From Stentor coeruleus (lineage: Eukaryota; Ciliophora; Heterotrichea; Heterotrichida; Stentoridae), in contig MPUH01000769.1 of assembly GCA_001970955.1 (NCBI GenBank), forward strand, positions 1-35,675: DNA of 35,675 bases. The letters are read 5' to 3'. Below, in pieces: positions 10,410 through 19,562 of the stretch. Made by a program: the position numbers and the translations under genes. Within the stretch, counting starts at the first letter, position 1, and every line of letters starts with the position of its first letter. The notes below the pieces were generated by a model. That model did no database searches, had not been told where the DNA came from, and worked only from the letters and a program-made list of their open reading frames with translations.

Positions 10410-11360
10410 TATAACGATTATTAAGTATTTTGCTTAAATTAATCAAAATTAAGACAGATATATAGAAAAGATTGCACAATGAGTAAAATAAAAATAACAA
10501 GTTTATAATAATTTATAATATCTTTTTATCAATAAGATTTGTATCATGCTTTAATAATATGCAGTAAGAGATATAGTTTAAATTTAAAAAAATTATTCAT
10601 TTACTAATACATTAAGATATAGAAATGATAAACTATAATTGATATACTTAAGAATCAAATTGTATTCTTTATAAATTTATTCTTATGAACTAAGTTTTAC
10701 AGGACATTTGTATCAAAAATTTATTATAAATTTCTAATCTTAATTAGAATAGTAAATGATTTTAAAATTAAAAGTCAAGGTTTTCATTTAACAATTGTGT
10801 ATTTTAAGTATTAATTCTATTTAAATTTAGTTCTTACATATCAAATTTTATATTAAACACTTTAGTAGTTACTTATTTTGTCGTAAATCTTATAGCTTAA
10901 ATAATTTTCCTTTAAATATCTCTTCTAAATACCTATTAATGCTATTACAAGTTTATATAGAATGATTATAGGCTTTATTAGTCATAAATTAGTTTTTACT
11001 TGATTATATATCTATATATCATACACTATTTATCATATGAAATTAACAACTTGGATATTATGATAAGAATACAATTAAATTTGCATGAGAGTTTTTATGA
11101 TTTAAAAGTTTATCTGCTGAAAAAAAATAATCTAAAATGTTTTAATTGAGAAACCTGGTCTTTCAAAAAAATGTAATGGGCATGAAGGTTTTTATATTAC
11201 ATTAAGATAATAATCAAGAGATCTGAAGAGCAAGAGCTCTTTAGCGATATATTTTATTTAAAATTCTTTTACATTACATCAAAGCCAATCACTAGAAACA
11301 AAAACCTTTTAATTATATAAATTAAGTAAATGCTAATGCATTTGAAGAAAATAATTATAA
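10410..11360. other. AT-rich intergenic gap of about 1 kb
   Basis: Very AT-rich, with dense stops on both strands. No gene, RNA or repeat was recognised before the duplicated block that starts at 11361. Confidence 0.5.
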
Positions 11361-11588
11361 AATAAAGTCGATCTTTTATGATTTTAATCTTTATAAACCA
11401 ATGAGTATTATAAATACTTTTCATGCAAAAACTCAGTTCATCACTCCTACTCAAAGACTTAAAATCCTCAAAAATAATAAAGTCGATCTTTATGATTATA
11501 ATCTTTATAAATCAATGAGCATTACAAATACTTTTCATACAAAAATTCGATTCAGCACTCCTACTCAAGGACTTAAAATCCTCAAAGA
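11361..11588 (+). repeat. Diverged 114-bp tandem duplication across a gene start
   Basis: Copies at about 11361-11474 and 11475-11588 share aataaagtcgatctt...ctttataa.caatgag and the codons after it. Each holds an ATG (11401 and 11515). Copy 1 has one extra T upstream of its ATG and several substitutions separate the copies, so this is an older event, unlike the exact duplications at N sites. Confidence 0.85.
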
Positions 11589-13131
11589 TACTTATGCTTT
11601 GCATATCCAAGGTAGCAATCATACAATTTTTTCAGTTGCCATCTCTCCTGATGCAAAATATGTTATTTCAGGCGGTATGGATAGTCTCATTAGAATCTGG
11701 GACATCCAAAGTAAAACTCAAAAAGCTATCCTAACAGGACATACTAGCGCAATAACCTGTTTATCTTTTACTCTACTACCTAATATTTTTCTATCAGGTT
11801 CTACTGATTCTAAAATAAAAATCTGGAGTATTGAAGGTAAAGAAGCTTTTATAACCTTATCATCTGATTCCCCAATAACAACTTTAGCTGTTAGTAATAA
11901 TGGGAAGTTTTTTGTATCAGCAGGTCACAACAGAATTATCAAATTATGGAGTCTTTTAGAAATTGGCAGTAAAGATGAACTTTATGGACATGAAGATGTG
12001 ATTATATCAGTTTGTTTCAGCTTTGATAGTAAATTAATTATCTCAAGCTCTTGTGATTGTTCCATAAGAATTTGGAGTGTAGAATCAAAAATAGCAATTG
12101 AAGTGATTAAAAAATCTAAGACACCTGTTTCTTGTATAGCGATAAGCTTTGATTCTTGTTATATATTTTGGGCTAATCAAAAGAATTATATTTCTGTATG
12201 GAATACTCTTTTAAAGAAAAAAGAAACAAAAATGCAAAGGCATAAAGAGCCAATTAAAAGCTTATTGATATACAAAGAAAATACACTAATTTCTTGTTCC
12301 GAAGATAAATCTATAAGATTATGGGATATAAATTCTAAATGCCAAATAATATGTCTTACTGGTCATACAGATACTGTAACATGTATTTGCTTATCTTCTG
12401 ATAATATGATCCTTGCTTCTGGTTCTTCAGATAAAACTGTTTTACTTTGGGATTTATCATCTAAAACTTTTTTAACTTCTTTTGCTTGTCATACAGGGAA
12501 TGTTTTATGCATAAAACAATCATCAGATTTATCATTGGTTGTAACAGGGTCATCTGATCGTACAGTAAGAGTCTGGGATTTAGGAATTTTACAAGAAAAA
12601 GCAAATCATAACTATCATAAAGATGATGTTACATGTGTGGCAATAACAAAAAATAACATATTAGTTGCTTCAGGGTCAGATGATGCTACTGTTAGGATTT
12701 TTAATATTAAATGTAAAGAAGAGGAAGCTATTTTTAGAGGACATATTCTTTCTGTTCTTTGTGTTAGTTTCTCTTATGATGATCTTTATGTTGTGTCTGG
12801 ATCCTTAGATGGAATTATAAGGGTTTGGAGTATAAAAGAGTATTTAAGTGTTTGTATTATTAAAAGTCATTGCGATTCAATACGATTTCTTATATGGTCA
12901 AATGACTCAAAACTATTAGTATCAGCTGGATCTGATAGAAGCATTAATATTTGGGATAAGGATGCTTTTTTTGCTTGTAAAACTTCTTTTAAAAATGTTG
13001 TTGATTGTAGCAGTGTTGCTATTCATGAGAACAAAAGAATTGTTGTTACGGTTTCACACTGCAGTGTGGCTAATGTATGGAGGATAAAAAGGAAGAGAAA
13101 TCAAAGAGAAGGTCAGTGTTTTGTTACTTAA
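11401..13131 (+). CDS. WD40-repeat protein, about 12 blades
   Basis: 576 residues in one exon. Residues 1-38 and 39-70 are near copies (MSIINTFHAKTQFITPTQ / MSITNTFHTKIRFSTPTQ) produced by the DNA duplication. About twelve WD40 units of ~41 residues follow, many with the GH...D..(I/V)R(I/V)WD pattern, for example GHTDTVTCICLSSD, SGSSDKTVLLWD, TGSSDRTVRVWD and SGSLDGIIRVWS. Twelve blades suggest two propellers, a scaffold for protein complexes. No additional catalytic, F-box or LisH domain is visible, so the function is open. If the first copy is a recent addition, the ancestral start is the Met at 11515. Confidence 0.9.
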   Translation: MSIINTFHAKTQFITPTQRLKILKNNKVDLYDYNLYKSMSITNTFHTKIRFSTPTQGLKILKDTYALHIQGSNHTIFSVAISPDAKYVISGGMDSLIRIWDIQSKTQKAILTGHTSAITCLSFTLLPNIFLSGSTDSKIKIWSIEGKEAFITLSSDSPITTLAVSNNGKFFVSAGHNRIIKLWSLLEIGSKDELYGHEDVIISVCFSFDSKLIISSSCDCSIRIWSVESKIAIEVIKKSKTPVSCIAISFDSCYIFWANQKNYISVWNTLLKKKETKMQRHKEPIKSLLIYKENTLISCSEDKSIRLWDINSKCQIICLTGHTDTVTCICLSSDNMILASGSSDKTVLLWDLSSKTFLTSFACHTGNVLCIKQSSDLSLVVTGSSDRTVRVWDLGILQEKANHNYHKDDVTCVAITKNNILVASGSDDATVRIFNIKCKEEEAIFRGHILSVLCVSFSYDDLYVVSGSLDGIIRVWSIKEYLSVCIIKSHCDSIRFLIWSNDSKLLVSAGSDRSINIWDKDAFFACKTSFKNVVDCSSVAIHENKRIVVTVSHCSVANVWRIKRKRNQREGQCFVT

Positions 13132-13335
13132 TAATAATTGGTTATGAAATTTTATTAATGATTAAACATGATTTTAAAAGGTAATCAATAATATGTATAA
13201 TTTCCTCGATATATATAAAATAATTGTTTTAAAAACATAAGAAAAGTGTATCCATAAACTCTATCTCTCAGATATTAAAAAAATATCACTTCTAATTCCA
13301 AGATTTCATATTTATATCCACCTATCAATCTAAAA

Positions 13336-14637
13336 CTATTGATCAAATATTATATCCTTATCCTTCGATGATACGTACCAGTTAATTTTACTCATGATAT
13401 AAGTATTATACCCTGGATCTTCAGTAACATCTCTTAAAATACTAAGTCCAAGTGGGATTTCAACAGACTCCATATCTTTAATATTTTCAACTCTAAGAAT
13501 ACTTATTCCACCTTTAACATTCAGATAAGTATTCAACATAAAATATTGGTTTTTATAAATAAAACATTGTCTGAGCCTTTTTACAGTTTTTCTAGAAACA
13601 TCTTTATTATTACCAAGAACTATATATTCTCTTGCAGTAATTTGACATTTATTCACAGAATACTCTTCATCATCAAGTTTATTTTTAGTAGAATGCGTAT
13701 AAAAAAAACTCCCAGACTGTCCACGTTTTTGTATTTTTGAAATAATATTAGATTTGCTTTTAAGAAATATATCTTCTATATATATCTTAACAACTTGAAC
13801 TTCATCAACATTTGGTATTGATTGTGGATGTCTTAATAAATATTTCCTTGTACTTACATGAGAAGTTGAAGCTCCAATATACCAAAGCACATGATTTAAA
13901 AGGTTGTTAATTTTATCTTCAAAGTCTTTTGTTGATTCATTATCAATAATTGTAAGATGAGAGTGACCAACCCAAGCTTTTTGAAGATTTGAATCAACTA
14001 TTTGAGCTTCTTTAATCCCTTCATAACGAGCTACATTGTTACAGAGTGAATAAAATTTTTCAGCTCCATTAGCTGCTGTTACAAGATGAACAACTGCTTC
14101 ATACCTTCTGTCTCTTAAATGAACTGCAGTCCAACCTCTTTCATCTAGAAGAGCTTGCCAAAGGTCACTACTTATATAAGCTGATCCATCCATTACTCCT
14201 CTATCACAAATAACAATACTTTTTTCGTTAAAAGATGAAGCAATTTCTGTAAAAGCATCTTCTAAAGCCATTTGCAATTGCATTAGACTTGCTTGGAATT
14301 CAACCTGGGCATTGTTATCGAGACCAACAAGATTATTTATTGCCCCTCCTTTTACTAGTAAAGTTGATGCTTCAGGGACTACTAAAACTTTTATACTGTT
14401 TGAAAGCTCTGAAGCTAATTTGTTAATGCCAGTAGTCTTTCCAGCGCATGGTCCTCCAGTAATTACAATTCTGAATACATCATGGCTGCTGTATTGTGAC
14501 TTCATTGTGCTTTGTCTTTGCAATTGTTTAGTTCCCTTGGGAGATTCTGATAAATAAACTGTTTTATTTTTTGTTAGAATTATGACAAGGCACCCAATTA
14601 TCAGTGTTAACAGTATTACATCAATCGACACTTCCAT
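13336..14637 (-). CDS. Membrane-anchored P-loop protein, Ttd14-like
   Basis: 433 residues. Residues 5-22 are hydrophobic (VILLTLIIGCLVIIL), giving an N-terminal anchor. The P-loop NTPase domain begins about residue 55 with Walker A GGPCAGKT (61-68), then VVPEAS, SIVICDRGVMDGSAY and HLRDRRYEAVVHLVTAA. The C-terminal half (YLLRHPQSIPN..VQVVKIYIEDIFL, ITAREY) resembles the CYTH-like end of TRPL translocation defect protein 14, an AAA_28 family protein. Insect Ttd14 binds GTP and phosphoinositide and controls membrane-protein trafficking; a trafficking role here is an inference from family. It is convergent with the WD40 gene, with 204 bp between the stops. Confidence 0.8.
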   Translation of the reverse strand: MEVSIDVILLTLIIGCLVIILTKNKTVYLSESPKGTKQLQRQSTMKSQYSSHDVFRIVITGGPCAGKTTGINKLASELSNSIKVLVVPEASTLLVKGGAINNLVGLDNNAQVEFQASLMQLQMALEDAFTEIASSFNEKSIVICDRGVMDGSAYISSDLWQALLDERGWTAVHLRDRRYEAVVHLVTAANGAEKFYSLCNNVARYEGIKEAQIVDSNLQKAWVGHSHLTIIDNESTKDFEDKINNLLNHVLWYIGASTSHVSTRKYLLRHPQSIPNVDEVQVVKIYIEDIFLKSKSNIISKIQKRGQSGSFFYTHSTKNKLDDEEYSVNKCQITAREYIVLGNNKDVSRKTVKRLRQCFIYKNQYFMLNTYLNVKGGISILRVENIKDMESVEIPLGLSILRDVTEDPGYNTYIMSKINWYVSSKDKDIIFDQ

Positions 14638-15508
14638 TTTGGTTTATATTCGCGGTTATCATGCTTCATAATAAGCTTGACTATTTTATAATTAGTTAAA
14701 ATTTTTGGATAAGAGACGAGGCAACTGTAGTAAAGGTTTAATCATTAAAGAAGATTGGGATAATATTAATAAGTTCTGTCATAAAAAATATTCCTATTAA
14801 AAAAACAGCAAGGAGAGTTGGTTATAAGCTATTAACAAACTATTTGATAATGGGTAGTGCATAATTTTTGTATTCTGCACCAGAGATTCTAAAAAATATA
14901 CATTAAAAAAGAAAGCATTTAATATTTTATTACTCTTTCCTAAGTGATAATTAATACCCAGAGGCTAATAAATGGATTTATAATAATCTTACCGTAGCAT
15001 ACGAAGGTTTTTGACAGTATGCACAAACTTTAAATGGATTTGGTAAGCTAGGGTCATTTTTTTTTGTCAAAAGGTTTAACTTTAAGTTATAAGCTTAGTT
15101 AATTTTATGGAAATTAGTTCATCTAGTTACGTAGTTAGGATAATTTTTGATATTTTAGATGATGAAAATGCATATTTTATTCCTGGGTAGAAATATTTAA
15201 AAATCTAGCAATCCTTTTATCTTTCAAGAGACAGGCGATAAACATTAATTAACACTTAATATTTCAAGTGATATATTTTCAATAATTATCTACATTAGAA
15301 GATATAACAAATCAAAAATAGTATTTGAAAATAAGCCTAGAGATATTGGAAATGATCCTAGCTTATGTATATGCAAATAAAAACAAGATCAAAATTCAGT
15401 AGCATAAATAGCATAAAAATTCTTTAAGTAATCCATTTATTCTATAATAAAAAGCCCCTTATCCTCAATAAATCTTAATCACACATTAGAAAATTAACTA
15501 AATTTTAA
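14638..15508. other. Intergenic, 0.87 kb
   Basis: No gene is supported. Short peptides faintly like kinase fragments appear (APEIL near 14870, VVRIIFDILDDENAYF near 15135, both plus strand), but they are out of order and cut by stops, so nothing is called. Confidence 0.4.
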
Positions 15509-16480
15509 CTAACTATACTTAGAATAATCTATAGGAACTGTCATTTCAGTGTTAAAAAAATCCCCAATATACATTTCCTTAATCTTCTTAGTAATCTCTC
15601 CCTCTTCTCCATTTCCCACAGGATTGCCATCCCAATTCAATACTCCTAGTACTCCATCACCACAAAAACATAGCATTTCCACAGCAGTCTTCGCTTCATC
15701 TATATGAATATCTCTCTGTTCAATCCCATCTAATAATTTTTCATTAACTAAACTCTTAACAAGCTCTAAAGTTCTACTAATTCCTGTTCCTTTAAGTATT
15801 TTATCAAAAGTTGGTGTGACAAAAATTTTATTCGGGAGAACAAAAGCAAAATTATTCACACATCCTTCAGTGATAAACCCATTTTCATCTTTTTGAACCC
15901 CAAACAAGCCTCCTTTGCTTGAGCTTTCCATTGCACTTAATGCATTAAGCATATAATTGTTTGATTTCATATTAGCTAATAATTTTGGCTTAAGTGGTAC
16001 TGAAACAGTGAACTCATTTATATTTTCAAACTTTTCTAAATAATTTGACTCATAAGCGACTGCATAAAATGTTGATTCTCCTTCAACAGGTGTAATTGCA
16101 AAACTACCAGGTCCAGATGAAATCCAATATCTAATATATAAATTAAGCTTCCCTGTACTTGCTGCTAAATCTAACAGAATAGAAGATATTTCTTCTGGGG
16201 TTAGAGGTAAAGCAATTTGTGCTAAGCTAGCAGATGTTATAATTCGAGATAAATGACTTGGTAAATTGTATGCTAGTCCTTCATGAACGGTAAGAGTATC
16301 AAAAACTGCATGACCTCTGTGAGCCATATGATCATCGATATGTAAAACCATGAAGAGAGGATCGGTAATAATAGCTCGAAGTCTGGAATTATACATACCT
16401 AATATGCTTTTTTCTAGATTGTTTATAACTTTATCAAAAGCTTCGATAATTGTTTGCCTGTCTTTGAGCACTGTCACCAT
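15509..16480 (-). CDS. PLP-dependent class IV aminotransferase (branched-chain / D-amino acid type)
   Basis: 323 residues in one exon. The fold-type IV pattern is clear: HRGHAVFDTLTVHEG near the N-terminus, LYIRYWISSGPGSF, the PLP lysine Lys172 in NMKSNNYMLNALSAMES, TEGCVNNFAFV (Glu205 and Gly206) and LKGTGISRTLEL. Family members move amino groups between branched-chain or D-amino acids and a 2-oxo acid, or act as aminodeoxychorismate lyase. The overall look is closest to plant-type D-amino-acid transaminase-like proteins. Substrate cannot be fixed by eye. No targeting peptide is obvious. Confidence 0.88.
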   Translation of the reverse strand: MVTVLKDRQTIIEAFDKVINNLEKSILGMYNSRLRAIITDPLFMVLHIDDHMAHRGHAVFDTLTVHEGLAYNLPSHLSRIITSASLAQIALPLTPEEISSILLDLAASTGKLNLYIRYWISSGPGSFAITPVEGESTFYAVAYESNYLEKFENINEFTVSVPLKPKLLANMKSNNYMLNALSAMESSSKGGLFGVQKDENGFITEGCVNNFAFVLPNKIFVTPTFDKILKGTGISRTLELVKSLVNEKLLDGIEQRDIHIDEAKTAVEMLCFCGDGVLGVLNWDGNPVGNGEEGEITKKIKEMYIGDFFNTEMTVPIDYSKYS

Positions 16481-17114
16481 ATTTATTTGAAAGATAATGA
16501 CAAATCATATAAAATTGATCTAATTCTAGAAGTTGATGGGAGAGTAAAAATTCTTAAAAGTACAAAGAAAATTCTATAAGGGCAACATATAAATATTTTA
16601 ATTTCTCGCACAATTGGATATGCTTAACTAAAAACTTACAGGAAATCAGAAATTGTAGCATTAACGTTTTATTATTATCATTAATTCATGTTTATTCTTT
16701 TAGATATCATGAGAGTTAGATAGAGAAAATAAATAAAGAAATAATTATGCTTTTGTTCAAATTTTTACCTAGGATTTCAACATCATATTATGGATGCATA
16801 TTTAACTCAAGTATTGCATGAACATTTTGATTTAGATAATAAAACATTTTGCTTTATAAAATTATAACAGAAGTTAAGGTACAAAGCTAGGGTTTCAGTC
16901 ATTAGAAATTCACACACACTTATGGTTTAAACATAAGTAAACCAGAGAAAGTAGGATTGAATTATTTTCTTCATAAGATGGGAAGTTATTAATACATACC
17001 TTAAAAACATATGCTCGATACAGCCAAGGAATAAACTTATTATTTTAACTACAGAATGATTCATATATAAAACCTTTTAAACCTTAAACAAATCTAGAAT
17101 ATTTATAAATCGCC
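16481..17114. other. Intergenic, divergent promoter region
   Basis: 634 bp between two diverging genes. AT-rich, with no open frame, RNA gene or repeat recognised. Confidence 0.5.
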
Positions 17115-18474
17115 ATGAATGTTTCTGAAATTCTATCATCAACCGAAGAAACAGTTCATACTTCTCAAAGGTAAATACTAATCAGACATAAATCAAAAGT
17201 TCCTCAAATAAATAAAGAACGTCGAGGTTTTTTTAACAAAAAAATAAAACACAGAGAAAATCCAAAACCAACAGACAGCACTAGTACTTTGATTGAAAAT
17301 AGCAACATATCTCAATCATTAAATGCTTACAACCTTAAGCTTTCTCTTAAGTCAATCTACAACTCTGATCCTATGGAAAAACTTAAAAAGATTTTCAAGA
17401 ATAAAAACTACTCATCATCACCAAAGCGACATGACAGAGAAGTTTCAAAAAATTACAGCTGCGAAATTCCTTTAAGAAAACGCAGTAATGTTGATTCAAT
17501 ATTCCATCAAAACGAAGCAGATCTTATTATGAGTGAATTAAAAAAAATACAAAGTCCTCAAGTCTGGTATCAAGTTGTACAAAATTTTAAGAAAAAACCT
17601 TCAGTATTAATGGACCTTATTCCTATAGAGTAATTTGTCTATAGATAGCCAAGGATTATTTCCTTATTGTAATACACCTATAATTAAAGCTATTTCTCCT
17701 AAAACTGGAGTAAATATTGGTAAGTATTCATCTACTCCAACAAGGAATTCAAGAAGACATACTAATTCATATGGTGTTAGATTAAAGAAACAGTGTACTC
17801 CAAAAATAACAAGACCTGGTTCAGCTACTCCTACAGAAGTTATAACATTTCTTGATGAAAAAGATAGTGAAAAACTAACTGATGACTGGGCTAAAAGTTT
17901 GCTTTATAAAAATATTGTTAGTGGAGATGAGGTTAAACTACCGATGAATGTTCAAGAAATGATTATTATGTCTAGAAAACCTCCAAGGGAGACTGAGATA
18001 ATAAAGATTGTTATGGAAAAAGGAATGATTATGCTGGGTAGTTTATTAATGGAACTACTTGGGACGAAAGAAGACATGGAAAGGTTTGAAACAAGGTTTT
18101 CAGGATGTACTCCAGCTCATGTACGTGCACTTATGGAAAGATGCATAAATTTGATGGAAGTAAGGAATTTAACTTATGATATTCTCATTGATATAAAGAA
18201 AAGAGAAATCATTTTGAAAAACTTAGAATCGTCAAAGAATAAAGTTAAGGAAAAGGTCCTTAAGATATATAGCCTTAATAAGGTTATTAGGGAAAAAATT
18301 CAAAAATGGGCTGCAAATGACTCTGTTCCATTTACAAATTTTGTATTCAAGTCAAAAGACTATTTAACAAAAATATGTGAGGACTCTGTAATTTTGCAAA
18401 ACTACTTGGCACAAGTATCTAATAAAATCATCAAGTCTAGGAATAGTCATATGTATAGTCCTTCAAGATTATAA
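17115..18474 (+). CDS. Unknown basic, coiled-coil protein with three exons
   Basis: Exons 17115-17170, 17186-17629 and 17649-18474 give 441 residues if a 19-nt second intron is accepted. The first intron is a standard 15-mer that recovers the ATG at 17115. The N-terminal half is basic and Ser-rich (low-complexity, with motifs such as SSSPKRHDR and TPTRNSRRH). The C-terminal third is helical and Lys/Leu/Ile-rich (KREIILKNLESSKNKVKEKV), probably coiled coil. No known domain is seen. Residues around PSVLMDLIPID-QGLFPYCNTP read smoothly across the odd junction. With only 15-nt introns the gene would stop at 17633 or 17648, so it may be broken in this copy or carry a sequencing error. Confidence 0.6.
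17171..17185 (+). other. 15-nt intron near the start of the unknown gene
   Basis: GTAAATACTAATCAG, with A at position 10 and CAG at the end. Splicing joins MNVSEILSS...HTSQR to HKSKVPQINKERRG in frame with the next exon. Confidence 0.85.
17630..17648 (+). other. Candidate 19-nt intron with duplicated acceptor (ATAG)
   Basis: GTAATTTGTCTATAG followed by ATAG. A 15-nt splice leaves GAA TAG (stop). A 19-nt splice restores the long downstream frame and puts an A six bases from the 3' end, as in the other introns. Confidence 0.5.
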
Positions 18475-18718
18475 TAGTTATTAATCAATATTTTCCTCAT
18501 TACTGCTTCATTTCATATAGCAGGCTCGATGAAAATTTAAGTGAATGCAAAACTCTAGTTTGAATTCGATATCATAATATTTTTCAAAAAATTCCCATAC
18601 ATTTATCAATATATATTATGACTAATGCAATACTCCCATTATTTATATAAGCACACATAGACTTCCCAATTGTCAAAAAAAAATAAGCAACTACTAACAT
18701 CTTTTATAATTAGATTAA

Positions 18719-19444
18719 TTACTCATTAAATCTAAACAAAATTGCCTTACAATTCGAACAGCGATGAGTAAGTTCTCCACTCCCTATTGGCATGCCATAA
18801 ATGCAACAACAAAACGCATTTTGTATCTTGTCCAAAAAATTCCCTACCCTACTAACCTCTTTTTCAACAATTGACATAGAAGTTTCCCCACACACTTTAC
18901 AGAAAGATAAAGTTGGATTAATAGTATATTCAGGTAAATTTATATTAATCCCACTAATCTTAAGTTCTTTTTCATAATTATAATCGACTTTATCTTTAAA
19001 TAAATCTGGAATGATTTCAATTATATCAAAATTGCTTTGTGTGTTATTTGTTGTAGTTGTGATAATTTTTTTTTCATCAGTTTGTAGCTGTTTTTGTATG
19101 TAGGAATAAGAATTAACACTGCCAACTGAACATGATCTTCGACTTTTAGGTTGATTTGATATAAAATGAATTTGGTTTTCTGTTTTTTCTTGAAAAAATA
19201 GCGGGAGAAGTAATTTTTTTGGGTTATGGCCTGGGCGCATTACTGTGATGTTAATTAGTTTACTATAAGGCTTATTGCTTTCTTCTCTAAGGTTCATTAG
19301 CATAGAAGTCGAAAATCTATCTTCGCGGGATGTTTGAATTTCTGAACTTTCCGTCCAAAAAGGAAGATCTGAAATGTTTGCAAAAGATGATGATCTAATA
19401 GAAGAGAAACATTCGAGTGAAGGTTTTTCAGGAGTGAAATCCAT
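18719..19444 (-). CDS. LITAF-like zinc-ribbon protein
   Basis: 241 residues. The first ~175 residues are Ser/Thr-rich and variable. The C-terminal part carries a LITAF/SIMPLE-type split zinc ribbon: CKVCGETSMS, a membrane-facing stretch FLDKIQNAFCCCIYGMPIG, then THRCSNCKAILFRF, matching the family's CxxC...HxCxxC plan. Such domains sit on the cytosolic face of late endosomes or lysosomes and bind phosphatidylethanolamine through zinc. No other domain is present. The TAA stop is just after the zinc ribbon, as usual in this family. Confidence 0.8.
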   Translation of the reverse strand: MDFTPEKPSLECFSSIRSSSFANISDLPFWTESSEIQTSREDRFSTSMLMNLREESNKPYSKLINITVMRPGHNPKKLLLPLFFQEKTENQIHFISNQPKSRRSCSVGSVNSYSYIQKQLQTDEKKIITTTTNNTQSNFDIIEIIPDLFKDKVDYNYEKELKISGININLPEYTINPTLSFCKVCGETSMSIVEKEVSRVGNFLDKIQNAFCCCIYGMPIGSGELTHRCSNCKAILFRFNE

Positions 19445-19562
19445 ACTTTAATTTTATTAAAATTTCAAAAACATAATTTGATATGATATTAGTCAAGCAT
19501 AAATATAATTATTGCTCTAATCTAAATTTTTTTTTTAATCATTTTAACCTAAGTATTACCTA

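Noticed and set aside
14858-15190. Kinase-like peptides APEIL and VVRIIFDILDDENAYF
   Set aside because: They occur in the wrong order for one kinase on the plus strand and are broken by stops; not enough to call a pseudogene.
17604-17628. Alternative 25-nt intron in the unknown gene
   Set aside because: It also restores the frame, but it is far from 15 nt and has no A six bases before the acceptor; the 19-nt choice is better.
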